Shown one piece after another: positions 42,344 to 50,526 of a stretch of DNA of 64,000 nt; position 1 is the first letter of the stretch, and each line of letters begins with the position of its first letter. The DNA comes from Hymenobacter sp. CRA2 (GTDB lineage: Bacteria > Bacteroidota > Bacteroidia > Cytophagales > Hymenobacteraceae). The stretch is taken from the NCBI RefSeq assembly GCF_002007105.1, contig NZ_MVBC01000014.1, forward strand, positions 62,001-126,000. The letters are read 5' to 3'. The notes beneath the pieces are model-generated. The model was not told the DNA's origin. It did no database searches and saw nothing but the letters and a program-made list of their open reading frames with translations. The translations under genes were made by a program, and so were the position numbers.

Positions 42344-43615
42344 CTAAGCTGGCTGCTCAGCTCCACCGATGAAGACCTGCGCCACGGGGTTTTCGCCGAG
42401 CCAGTAAGGCAGCTGGCAGTAGTCCGGCACTTGCAGCACCAGTACGTCGGCGCGCTTGCCGGGCTCCAGCGAGCCACAGGTAGCTTGCTGGCCGATGGCC
42501 CAAGCGGCATTGAGCGTGACGGCGGCCAGCGCCTCGCGGGGTGTAAGGCCCATTTTCAGACAAGCCACCTGTAGGGCCAGCCACAGGTTTTTGCTGGGGC
42601 ACGAACCGGGGTTGAAGTCCGTGCTCAAGGCCACGGGCAGGCCAGCCTCGATGAAGGCGCGGCCGGGGGCGTATTTCTCCTGGCGCAGAAACAGTGGCAC
42701 CAGCGGCAGCAGCACGGCCACCGTACGCCCCCCACTGGCCTGGGCCACCGCAGCCGCGCCCTCGGGCGTGAGGTAGTCACAATGGTCGACGCTGAGGGCC
42801 CCCAGCTCGGCGGCCATCCGGCAGCCGCCCAGGTCGTGGAGCTGCTCGGCGTGAATTTTCAGCCCGAAGCCCCTTTCGTGCGCCCGTTGCAGGTAGCCTC
42901 GCGACTCCTCGACTGAAAACGCCCCTTCCTCGCAGAAAATATCCACGAACGGTACTTCCGCGGGGTTGAGCGCCGGCAGCACTTCCGCGGCCAGCATCTG
43001 CAGGTACTCCGCGGGCCGGCCTTTGTACTCAGGGCCGGGCACGTGCGCGCCGAGGAAGGTGGGCACCACCCGCACGGCCTGTTGCTCGCCGGCCTGCCGG
43101 GCTATGCGCAGCAGCCGCAGCTCGGTGGCGGCGTCGAGACCGTAGCCGCTCTTGGCTTCGAGGGTGGTGACGCCGTAGCGGCGGAAGCCCTCCAGGTGGT
43201 GCAGGGCACTGGCGAGCAGCTCGTCGTCGGAGGCGGCGCGGGTGCGGCGCACGGTGCTCAGAATGCCGCCGCCCGAGGCCAGAATATCGAGGTAGGACTC
43301 GCCCTGTAGCTTGCGCTGGAACTCGTCGGCACGGTTGCCGCCGAACACCAGGTGCGTGTGGCACTCCACCAGGCCCGGCATCAGCACCCGCCCCGATACA
43401 TCCACCACCCGCGTGGCGGGCCCGATGCGGCCGGCGTCCAGTTCGCTCATGGGCCCCACGGCCACGATGGTCTCGCCAAGGCAGGCCACGTAGCCGTGCT
43501 CGATGACCTGCCACTCAGTGAGGTCAACCCCGCGCAGGGGGCGGTCGGTGGGGCCGCCGGCCAGGGTGAGCACCTGGGCGGCATGGCAGAAGAGCAGGGA
43601 GTACGGCTGGGCCAT
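42344..43615 (-). CDS. hutI: Imidazolonepropionase
   Basis: 423 residues from the ATG at 43615 (MAQPYSLL); the longer open frame to 43723 overlaps the neighbour. Amidohydrolase TIM barrel with metal and substrate residues in ECHTHLVFGG, KIHAEQLHD, VDHCDYL and STDFNPGS. It opens the imidazolone ring to N-formimino-glutamate in histidine breakdown, in the cytoplasm. No other hut gene is in the window, so the pathway is split in this genome. Upstream genes on the same strand end 58 bases before it. Confidence 0.93.
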   Translation of the reverse strand: MAQPYSLLFCHAAQVLTLAGGPTDRPLRGVDLTEWQVIEHGYVACLGETIVAVGPMSELDAGRIGPATRVVDVSGRVLMPGLVECHTHLVFGGNRADEFQRKLQGESYLDILASGGGILSTVRRTRAASDDELLASALHHLEGFRRYGVTTLEAKSGYGLDAATELRLLRIARQAGEQQAVRVVPTFLGAHVPGPEYKGRPAEYLQMLAAEVLPALNPAEVPFVDIFCEEGAFSVEESRGYLQRAHERGFGLKIHAEQLHDLGGCRMAAELGALSVDHCDYLTPEGAAAVAQASGGRTVAVLLPLVPLFLRQEKYAPGRAFIEAGLPVALSTDFNPGSCPSKNLWLALQVACLKMGLTPREALAAVTLNAAWAIGQQATCGSLEPGKRADVLVLQVPDYCQLPYWLGENPVAQVFIGGAEQPA

Positions 43616-43673
43616 AGGCGGGCAAAACGGGTGGATGGTGGGCCGAAAATACGCGTCTGACCTCTTCCGCCCG

Positions 43674-44165
43674 TTACCCGGCGAAGGGCCGGTAGAAATC
43701 AAACCGCTGCCCGGTAGCCACATCGAAATAATCCCACTGGTCTGGCTGCGTCTTCACACCCCGCCCGATTTTGACTTTGATGAATACACGCTCGTACACC
43801 AGAGTGATGTTGCCCATCAGGTACGTCATTTCAAGTACGGTCTTGAATTTTCCCTTCTGAGTCGTGGTACTGGCGTCGTGCACTTCCACCATGCGCTCAT
43901 CTGGCTGCTGCTCATAGCGGTGAGGCGAGGCTGCATAGGGGCTGTGGTAGCCCTTAGGCACTGACTTGTGAAAGCATTCTACACCGGTAAATTGGATATC
44001 AACAAACTTCCGACAGCCACGCTCTACGTTGAAATCCAACAGCGTGCCCACAAGCTGAAAAACTTGCTCAGTAGGTCGGTATTCGAATCCGAACACGCTG
44101 CAACTCCAGTAAGGATAAGGGCTGAAGAACTCTCGTACGTCTGTTACTTCCTGGTAGTCCTGCAT
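43674..44165 (-). CDS. Hypothetical protein
   Basis: 163 residues, no signal or membrane segment. Aromatic-rich with several charged beta-like stretches (LTLVYERVF pattern, WDYFDVATGQRFDFYRPFAG split at the C-terminus). Codon use is AT-richer than the neighbours, which suggests a recent arrival. No family recognised. It sits 13 bases after the DUF3052-like gene, so it is probably in the same operon. Confidence 0.65.
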   Translation of the reverse strand: MQDYQEVTDVREFFSPYPYWSCSVFGFEYRPTEQVFQLVGTLLDFNVERGCRKFVDIQFTGVECFHKSVPKGYHSPYAASPHRYEQQPDERMVEVHDASTTTQKGKFKTVLEMTYLMGNITLVYERVFIKVKIGRGVKTQPDQWDYFDVATGQRFDFYRPFAG

Positions 44166-44178
44166 AATCCTTTACCAA

Positions 44179-44631
44179 TCATTCCGGTGCAATGCGCGCC
44201 TGCCCGCCGGCTGAAATAGCGCCTTTGCGCGTCATCTTCTTGATGTATTCCACGCGCCGAAAGCGCAGCGCCGACCAGTCTTCGTCGATGGCGACCTGAC
44301 TAACGGGCTCGAAGCCGGCTGCGCCCAGCGCAGCCCAGCCGGTGTCGCGGTTGAACTCGCAGCGGTATTTCTTCGAGGAGCCTTTGGGATAAGCCACCCA
44401 CACGGCTACGTCGCCGGGGGCGTGGCCAAGCTGCGCGGCCACATCAGCTATTTCCTGCTGCCTGGTAGCAAAGGCCAGTACGGTGGTAACGGGTACTGCG
44501 GGGGCCAGGGCAGCTTCCACGGTGGCCCGTTCCCACAGCTCGGCCAAGACGGGCTGCAAATCGGCGGGCAGGCCCAGCAGGCCGACTACGGCGCCAGGCT
44601 TGATCTGGAGTTTGTCGACGACGGATTTCAT
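44179..44631 (-). CDS. DUF3052-like conserved protein
   Basis: 150 residues, cytoplasmic. The C-terminal half, with VWVAYPKGSSKKYRCEFNRD and VAIDEDWSALRFRRVEYIKK, resembles a small conserved family often labelled DUF3052, of unknown function. The N-terminal part has an alpha/beta pattern (GAVVGLLGLPADLQPVL). It starts 24 bases after the Thg1-like gene, so it shares that operon. I am fairly sure it is conserved but not of the exact family name. Confidence 0.7.
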   Translation of the reverse strand: MKSVVDKLQIKPGAVVGLLGLPADLQPVLAELWERATVEAALAPAVPVTTVLAFATRQQEIADVAAQLGHAPGDVAVWVAYPKGSSKKYRCEFNRDTGWAALGAAGFEPVSQVAIDEDWSALRFRRVEYIKKMTRKGAISAGGQARIAPE

Positions 44632-44655
44632 ACTGCAAAATACACGGCCGCGTCG

Positions 44656-45429
44656 CTAGCTCGTGGTGCCCGTGGGCTGTAGCCACTGCCGCACCAGGGC
44701 CTCGTACTCCGCCCCCAACGGCAGCTCATAATCCACCTGCAGGTCCCGCCGCGTGGCTTGCACCGCCTGCTGCCGAATGGGGTCGTAACCGGTGCGTACT
44801 TCCTGGCCCCAGTACACGCCAGTGCCGCGCTTTTGCCACGCGGGCAAGTCGTGGTAGTTGATGCCGCGCTGCATCAGCAGCTCGTGTTTGGCCCCGGTGC
44901 TCAGGTGTTTGATCTGAGCGTGCGCTGCCGCCGGCGCTACGCCTGCGCGGCGCAGCAACCAGTAGCAGTGGGCGTTGAGCGAATTGCGGTGGGCATCTTC
45001 CTGCCGCCACCGGAAGTAGTCCACCACGTAGTCGGGGCCAGGCAGCTGCGCGATGCGGCAGTCGAAGCAGGCCACGCCGCCGAGCTGCAGCGAAAAGGCG
45101 GCCGAGGCCTCGCCCGCCAGCACCGAAATCAGCTTGCGCAGCTTCCGGCCGAAGGCATCTTCAGTCAGGTCCAGCAGCAAAGAAATTTCGTCGCTCTGGG
45201 TGTAGCCGTACCGTACCCGGAAGCCGCAATGCATCAGGTGGCGCACGGTGGCCACCATCATGTCGCGCACCCGCTCGTCAAACGGCGCTTCGAAGGAATA
45301 CACTTCCTTGGTCAGGCGGGTGAAGCCGCGGCCATCCAGCCGGGCCACCAGGTACAGGCCCGGCAGGGCGCAGTGGTCGTGTGCCGTTTCGAACACCCGC
45401 AGGCGGGCATCCAGGTCGTTGAATTTCAT
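44656..45429 (-). CDS. Thg1-like tRNA(His) guanylyltransferase / 3'-5' polymerase
   Basis: 257 residues. Thg1 family: ARLDGRGFTRLTKE with metal Asp32, and YTQSDEISLLL with Asp80 and Glu81, the catalytic set; also EDAHRNSLNAHCYW. Eukaryotic Thg1 adds G(-1) to tRNA-His. Bacterial members (TLPs) extend 5'-shortened tRNAs in the 3'-5' direction in a template-dependent way, so repair is the likelier role. The gene follows a polynucleotide-kinase-like gene by 26 bases, a partner that could supply or process 5' ends. Bacterial tRNA-His normally encodes G(-1), so the housekeeping need is absent. Confidence 0.92.
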   Translation of the reverse strand: MKFNDLDARLRVFETAHDHCALPGLYLVARLDGRGFTRLTKEVYSFEAPFDERVRDMMVATVRHLMHCGFRVRYGYTQSDEISLLLDLTEDAFGRKLRKLISVLAGEASAAFSLQLGGVACFDCRIAQLPGPDYVVDYFRWRQEDAHRNSLNAHCYWLLRRAGVAPAAAHAQIKHLSTGAKHELLMQRGINYHDLPAWQKRGTGVYWGQEVRTGYDPIRQQAVQATRRDLQVDYELPLGAEYEALVRQWLQPTGTTS

Positions 45430-45455
45430 GCCGGCAAGCTACGCAGCGGTGCGGC

Positions 45456-45944
45456 TTAGTCTGCGCTGGAAACCGGTGAAGCGGGCGGCGGGCTCGGCTG
45501 CTCGTCCTGCCACGGCTCCACGCTGAATTCTCCGCCCTCGCCGATGCGCACGTAGTACAGCTGATCGAAGCCCTCGGCGTAGCGCGGCAGCTCCAGCCGC
45601 CCAGCCGCGCCAAAAATGCCTTTGTCGGGCACCTGCTCGGCCACGGGCCGCTGCCGGTTGCGCAGCAGCGCCGCCCGCGGCACCGACTGGAAGTAATAGC
45701 CCACCACCTCGTAGCCCGCCGACTTGGCCGCGGCAATGTAGCGGGCCCGCTCGGCGGCCGTGGGGTTGGTGTTGTCGACGGCGAATTTAGCCTGGGTGTC
45801 AAGGCAGAGTTGCAACAGGCGCTGCTCACGGTTGCGGGTCTTGAGCAGATCAAGGCTGATGCGGATGTGGGAATTGAACAGGCGCTCCTTGTAAAAGGTG
45901 GACTTGCCCGTGGCCTGAATGCCGCAGAAGATGATGGCTTGCAT
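45456..45944 (-). CDS. P-loop kinase, polynucleotide 5'-kinase-like
   Basis: 162 residues. Walker A GIQATGKST at residues 8-16, then SLDLLKTRNRE and VDNTNPTAAERARYI, a pattern typical of T4 Pnk-like and zeta-toxin-like kinases, with an Arg-rich lid segment. The likely reaction is transfer of phosphate from ATP to a 5'-OH of RNA or DNA, or to a small molecule; the DNTNPT motif favours the polynucleotide kinase branch. No 3'-phosphatase domain. It heads the Thg1 operon. Confidence 0.85.
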   Translation of the reverse strand: MQAIIFCGIQATGKSTFYKERLFNSHIRISLDLLKTRNREQRLLQLCLDTQAKFAVDNTNPTAAERARYIAAAKSAGYEVVGYYFQSVPRAALLRNRQRPVAEQVPDKGIFGAAGRLELPRYAEGFDQLYYVRIGEGGEFSVEPWQDEQPSPPPASPVSSAD

Positions 45945-46071
45945 GGAAGAAGAAGCTGGCGCCGGTCGCGCCTGCGGCTAAATTGGCACCGAAAATAAAG
46001 CAGGTTGCCAAACTGCATCCGTTACTGCCTACTCAGCAAGTTACGCGGGCTGCAAGCCGGCCCGATTCCGG

Positions 46072-46107
46072 GCGCCGGTTTCACTTCGCCAGGAGCGAAA
46101 CCGGCGC
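46072..46107. terminator. Hairpin between the kinase and radical SAM genes
   Basis: Arms 46072-46082 and 46097-46107 form a perfect 11-bp stem. It lies just past the radical SAM stop on the minus strand. No strong T-run follows, so termination strength is uncertain. Confidence 0.5.
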
Positions 46108-46126
46108 TGGCTGATGCTACTCCGGC

Positions 46127-47236
46127 TTACGTCCAATACAGAATCGGCGCCTGCGGAAAGCGCTGCTGCCACTCGGCGTAGAAGAACTGCTTCATCGCGC
46201 GCATTTCATCGGGCGGGTATACGTACTTCAGGCCGCCGAACTTATTGCGCTTCACGGCGCGGGCCGCCTCGTCGAGGTCGAGCGAGGTATTGGGGTACCA
46301 CTGCAGCAGCACGTCCTTGGAGCCGGGCGTGAAGCGGTGACTGATGAATTCCACCGTGAGGTCACAAGGAAAGTCCAGCGCGGCCTGCACGCGGTCGAGC
46401 AGCGTGCGGTACTCCTGCTGCCAGCCGGGGATGGGCATGATGGGCGCCAGCACCACGCCCACGGGGTAGCCGCCCCCACCCTGCGCCACGGGCAGCGCCA
46501 ACTGGCGCAGCGCCTGCAGCCGGGCTTCGATGGAGGCCGTACCGGCTTCGAGCTTGCGGGCGACGGGCTCGGCATTGAGGCTGACGCGGGCACGGGTGTG
46601 TCCCTGGTGCGGCAAGGCCAGCAGCGAATCGACGTGGTTGTACTTGGAGACGAAACGCAGCCGCGCCCCTTCCTGCTCGCCGAAGTAGCGGATGCACTCG
46701 GCCAGGCTGCCCGTCAGGTGCTCGATGCCGAGCACATCGGTGTAGCAGCTGACCTCAAACGAGGTGAGCCGGCCGGGCTGCTCGTAGGCGGCCGTGTTCT
46801 GCAGCAGCGTAGGCAGGTTGGCAAATACTTTCACCACGGGCGGGCCGCTGAGCGAGCCGGCCAGGTAGCAGTACTGGCAGTGAGCCGGGCAGCCCTCGGC
46901 GAGGTTCATCTGCCAGTCGGCCGAAGGTGGGGTGGGCTGCAGGCGTAGCGCGCTCGGCGGGGCTTTCACCACGGCCAGCGTGCTTTTGGCGCGGCGGTAA
47001 GTGTCGCGGGCATCGTCGCCGCGCAGGCCGGTGAGGCGGTTGCTTTTCAGGATTTCCACCTCCAGGTCGTGGGCCGTCACGCGCTCCAGAATCTGCTGGC
47101 CGAAAGGCTCGTCCAGCGCATCGGGCGTGAAGACCACCCGTTTGGGCAGCCACAGCTTGGCAGCGTGCGTGCGCGGCGCATCGGGCGCAGTGATTGTCGG
47201 GCTATTCAGGATGGGCAATAACAGCTGGTCGGTCAT
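46127..47236 (-). CDS. Radical SAM protein, spore photoproduct lyase-like
   Basis: 369 residues from the ATG at 47236 (MTDQLLLP); a TTG at 47266 is less likely. Radical SAM cluster motif C-x3-C-x2-C in GCPAHCQYCYLAGSL, followed by PPVVKVFANLP, the SplB pattern. Spore photoproduct lyase repairs a thymine dimer in spores. Members in non-sporing bacteria have unclear roles, perhaps repair of DNA lesions. The Cys beyond the cluster that acts as H-donor in SplB (about position 141 in Bacillus) was not placed with certainty. Confidence 0.85.
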   Translation of the reverse strand: MTDQLLLPILNSPTITAPDAPRTHAAKLWLPKRVVFTPDALDEPFGQQILERVTAHDLEVEILKSNRLTGLRGDDARDTYRRAKSTLAVVKAPPSALRLQPTPPSADWQMNLAEGCPAHCQYCYLAGSLSGPPVVKVFANLPTLLQNTAAYEQPGRLTSFEVSCYTDVLGIEHLTGSLAECIRYFGEQEGARLRFVSKYNHVDSLLALPHQGHTRARVSLNAEPVARKLEAGTASIEARLQALRQLALPVAQGGGGYPVGVVLAPIMPIPGWQQEYRTLLDRVQAALDFPCDLTVEFISHRFTPGSKDVLLQWYPNTSLDLDEAARAVKRNKFGGLKYVYPPDEMRAMKQFFYAEWQQRFPQAPILYWT

Positions 47237-47448
47237 CGGGTTGATAACACCCGCCGCACGCTGCAAGGTCCTTACCGAAGCTTATTTACTGGATTATTTA
47301 CCACTGACAATCAACCATATAACTCCTAGCTAATCAGAGCTAAACACAGACTTACTCACATCATCATGTCGTTGTATCCGGAGTGCCAAATCCGCACCTT
47401 GAGGCCCTCTGTAGCGCGGGCTCCAGCCCTCGTTCCCCGCTTACCCAG

Positions 47449-48339
47449 ATGACTACCAGCCAGCTTATGTTCCTGCCCGCTACCCGCCTTCTGACCGTTT
47501 CGCTTTGCGCGCTGACTGCCGGCGCTTTTGCCCAGCGCACTTCCTCCCCGGCACCCCGCGCGGCCGTCGAAGCCATTGTGGCGGCCGAGCGGGCGTTTGC
47601 CCAGGCAGCGCTTATGCAGGGCACCAAAGCTGCTTTTTTGGCCACCATGGCCGATTCAGCCATTGTGTTCAGCCAGGCCCAGCCGGCGCTGGCGCACACC
47701 GTGTGGAGCGCCCGGCCGGCCCCCACTGCCGCCGAACCGGCCCTGCACTGGGGCCCGGCCGTGGCCGGTGCAGCCGCCTCGGGCGAGCTGGGCTACAGCA
47801 CCGGGCCGTGGTTTATTCAGACGCCCGAGGGCAAACGCGTAGCGTACGGGCAGTTTTTTACCATCTGGGCCCGGCAGCCCGACGGCCGCTACCGCTGGCT
47901 GCTCGATAACGGCATCAGCCACCCCCTGCCGGCCGTGGTCGAGCCACCCGCGCAGGTTGTTTACCCCGCCGCGGGCGTGGTGAGCAAGGTAGCCGCACCG
48001 GCCGCCACCGCCCTGGATGAACAGCTCACGGCCGACGCCACAGCCCAAGGCCTGCCCGGCGCTTATGCGGCGCGGCTGCACCCGCAGGCCCGCCTGCTGC
48101 GCGAAGGCGCGCTGCCGCTGACCACGGCCGAGGCCATTCGGCAACAGCTGAGCGCGGAAGCCCCGCGCCGCTTTCTGCCCGCCGGGGGCCGCGTGGCCCG
48201 CTCGGGCGAGTTGGCTTACACCTACGGCACCTACCAGAACACCGACGCCGCAGCCGCCCGTGGCAGCTACGTGCACCTGTGGCAGCGCGGCAAAACCGGC
48301 TGGCAGCTGCTGGCCGAAGTGTTTAACCCAGCCCCGTAA
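47449..48339 (+). CDS. Secreted protein with two NTF2/DUF4440-like domains
   Basis: 296 residues from the ATG at 47449; the open frame begins at 47383 but that part does not encode a signal. A Sec signal peptide ends near GAFAQ. Two similar halves follow: each has an AERAF or TADATAQG-type helix, then GELGYSTGPW or GELAYTYGTYQN and ...WLLD or WQLLAEVFN. This is the SnoaL/DUF4440 layout, a cone-shaped fold that binds small molecules. Role unknown. The 212-base leader is AT-rich and likely holds divergent promoters with 46127-47236. Confidence 0.75.
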   Translation: MTTSQLMFLPATRLLTVSLCALTAGAFAQRTSSPAPRAAVEAIVAAERAFAQAALMQGTKAAFLATMADSAIVFSQAQPALAHTVWSARPAPTAAEPALHWGPAVAGAAASGELGYSTGPWFIQTPEGKRVAYGQFFTIWARQPDGRYRWLLDNGISHPLPAVVEPPAQVVYPAAGVVSKVAAPAATALDEQLTADATAQGLPGAYAARLHPQARLLREGALPLTTAEAIRQQLSAEAPRRFLPAGGRVARSGELAYTYGTYQNTDAAAARGSYVHLWQRGKTGWQLLAEVFNPAP

Positions 48340-48475
48340 ACCAGCTTTTCAGCCGGCGGCGCCCTGAGCCGGCCGGCCACGGGCGAAAACATTAGCGGCC
48401 CCTTGGCAGTACTGAAAGCGCGACGGGTGCCGGCCGCGGGTGGCCGCGCCGCTTCCTCCGCTCCCCAGCTGCCCT

Positions 48476-48997
48476 ATGCCCGGCATCGAGGCCCCTTTGA
48501 TTCTTACCCTGCAGCTCGACGACGCGGCGCAGGCTTTTTTCGACGCTTTGCGGCAGGCGCATTTTCCGCCCGAGCGCAACTACCTCGCCGCGCACCTCAC
48601 GCTGTTTCACCACTTGCCGGGGGCTGAGCTGGACGACATTGAGGCTTACCTGACGGCCCGCAGCCGCGCGCAGGCACCCATACCGCTGGACGTCACGGGC
48701 CTGCAGTTTCTGGGCCGCGGCGTGGCCTACGCCCTCAGCAGCCCCGCCACCGAAGCGCTGCACCGCGAGTTGCAGGCCCACTGGCTGCCGCACCTCACGC
48801 CGCAGGACCAGCAGCGCCGCCGCCCGCACGTAACGGTGCAAAACAAAGTATCCCCCGAACAGGCCCGGGCGCTACACCAGCAGCTCCAGGCCGAATTTGT
48901 GCCGTTTGCGGCCACGGGCACGGGCCTGCGGCTGTGGGCCTACTGCGGTGGCCCCTGGGAGCTGCTGCGCACCTTTCCGTTTGGCACCAACTCCTAA
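48476..48997 (+). CDS. 2'-5' RNA ligase-family 2H phosphoesterase
   Basis: 173 residues from the ATG at 48476 (MPGIEAPL). Two H-x-T motifs, His40-L-Thr42 in HLTLFH and His118-V-Thr120 in HVTVQN, mark the 2H phosphoesterase superfamily. Members split or join 2'-5' or cyclic phosphodiesters of RNA or nucleotides. Cytoplasmic. It stands 74 bases before pncA and is on the same strand. Together with the Thg1 operon, it gives this region three RNA-end-type enzymes, though not in one operon. Confidence 0.87.
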   Translation: MPGIEAPLILTLQLDDAAQAFFDALRQAHFPPERNYLAAHLTLFHHLPGAELDDIEAYLTARSRAQAPIPLDVTGLQFLGRGVAYALSSPATEALHRELQAHWLPHLTPQDQQRRRPHVTVQNKVSPEQARALHQQLQAEFVPFAATGTGLRLWAYCGGPWELLRTFPFGTNS

Positions 48998-49019
48998 AGC
49001 CCCACGGTGCCCCGGACGT

Positions 49020-49027
49020 TACTTTTG
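49020..49027 (+). promoter_or_regulatory. -7 promoter element of pncA
   Basis: TACTTTTG fits TAnnTTTG, 44 bases before the pncA ATG at 49072. Confidence 0.55.
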
Positions 49028-49071
49028 CCCCGGCTCACCTCCTACCCACTACCACCTACCAACTGCTCCTA

Positions 49072-49686
49072 ATGAAAGCGCTGCTGCTGATTGATATCCA
49101 AAACGACTTTGTCCCGGGCGGGGCGCTGGCAGTGCCCGAGGGCGACCAGATCATTGCGCTGGTCAACCGCCTGCAGCCGCAGTTCGATCTGGTGGTGGCT
49201 ACCCAGGACTGGCACCCGGCCGGCCACCTGAGCTTTGCCAGCAGCCACCCCGGCCGTCAGCTGTTCGAGCACATTGATCTGGAAGGCCTCGACCAGGTAC
49301 TCTGGCCCGACCACTGCGTGCAGGGCACACCCGGCGCCGAGCTGCACCCAGCCCTTGATCAGCACCGCATCGAAGCGGTGTTCCGCAAGGGCACCAGCCC
49401 CGACATCGACAGCTACAGCGGCCTCTTCGACAACGGCCACCGCAAAGCCACCGGCCTAGCCGACTACCTGCGCGGCCGCGGCGTGACGCAGGTGTACGTG
49501 GCCGGCCTGGCCGCCGACTACTGCGTGTACTTCACGGCCAAAGACGCCCAGCAGGAAGGCTTCGATACCTACCTGATCGAGGATGCTACCCGGGCCATTT
49601 CGCCCGAGGGCTTCGAGCAGGCCAAGGCCGACCTGGCCGCGCACGGCGGCCACGTGGTGCACAGCCAGCAGGTGCTGAGCCGCTAA
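49072..49686 (+). CDS. pncA: Nicotinamidase
   Basis: 204 residues from the ATG at 49072. Cysteine-hydrolase fold: catalytic Asp8 in LLIDIQNDFVPGGAL, the metal-binding segment DWHPAGH, the Lys in FRKGTSPDIDSYS and the nucleophile Cys in GLAADYCVYFTAKDA. It deamidates nicotinamide to nicotinate for NAD salvage. Cytoplasmic. Its stop overlaps that of the convergent cupin gene by 3 bases. Confidence 0.95.
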   Translation: MKALLLIDIQNDFVPGGALAVPEGDQIIALVNRLQPQFDLVVATQDWHPAGHLSFASSHPGRQLFEHIDLEGLDQVLWPDHCVQGTPGAELHPALDQHRIEAVFRKGTSPDIDSYSGLFDNGHRKATGLADYLRGRGVTQVYVAGLAADYCVYFTAKDAQQEGFDTYLIEDATRAISPEGFEQAKADLAAHGGHVVHSQQVLSR

Positions 49687-50264
49687 CGGCGTCTTGTCGC
49701 AGCTAGCGGCGCGGGCTGCATTCGGGGGCCGTACACGGCCTTCAGCCCGATGAGCCGGGCCAGCGGACGCAGGAAGGCAAATATGGTTTGCTGCAGCCAG
49801 CGCGGAGGTTTTGCCAACCGAAATTCGGCCGCGTACTCGTGCAGCAGCAGCGAGGTTTGCAGCCAGCCCGGCGTGCCCTCCGCCGTGACCAGGCCGGATT
49901 GCGCCAGCGAAAACAGCGTTTCCAGAAACTCCTCGGTGCGCAGGGCCGGGCGCGTACTCCAGCGCACCACGGCGCGGGTCGGGCTGCCGTTCCACATGGC
50001 GTGTACCTGTCCTGGCCCGATGCGCAGCCGCTCGCCGCGCTGCAGCGTGCGCAGCTGCCCGTCGAGGCGCACCATCAGCTCGCCCTGCAGCACCTCAAAC
50101 AGCTCCTCCTGCTGCGGGTGAAAGTGCGGCAGCGGCTCCGGCCCCCAGGCCCGGTAACTCGATTCCAGCACCAGCTCGGTGCCGGCACTTTGCCGGGCGG
50201 TGGTCATGAAGTAAATGGTTTGACCCGTTACGGGGTTTTCGAGGGCTTGTCCGGGATAGGGCAT
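49683..50264 (-). CDS. Cupin-domain protein
   Basis: 193 residues from the ATG at 50264 (MPYPGQAL). A single cupin barrel (about 10-125): GPEPLPHFHPQQEELFEVL is motif 1 with His/His/Glu metal ligands, and GPGQVHAMWN is motif 2 with His. A helical C-terminal part (about 125-185) has LLLHEYAAEF and LRPLARLIGL. Function unknown; may be a dioxygenase, isomerase or ligand-binding protein. Confidence 0.82.
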   Translation of the reverse strand: MPYPGQALENPVTGQTIYFMTTARQSAGTELVLESSYRAWGPEPLPHFHPQQEELFEVLQGELMVRLDGQLRTLQRGERLRIGPGQVHAMWNGSPTRAVVRWSTRPALRTEEFLETLFSLAQSGLVTAEGTPGWLQTSLLLHEYAAEFRLAKPPRWLQQTIFAFLRPLARLIGLKAVYGPRMQPAPLAATRRR

Positions 50265-50526
50265 AACGCGAATGGCAGTAAGCAAAAGGGCGCAACGCCA
50301 GGCCATTAGCCGCACGCCGCATCAACTGTGCAAAGGTACCGCGTATACCAAACGCGTTGATTCACATGTTGATGTGAGAACCAGTCATTATCCAGCCACA
50401 TAGCCATGCGAACCAGCCCGGCGCCGGCACACGGCCAGCTGGCACGGCGCCGGATACAACCTTTGCCCGCGGCCCGGGGTAGAGGAGGCAGGCGGCCGGG
50501 CACAGGGCTGCCGGCGCTGCATTGCT

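Noticed and set aside
44656-48997. Thg1, kinase and 2H phosphoesterase as one RNA-repair operon
   Set aside because: The 2H gene is on the other strand, about 2.5 kb beyond the kinase gene, with two unrelated genes in between; only the kinase-Thg1 pair was kept.
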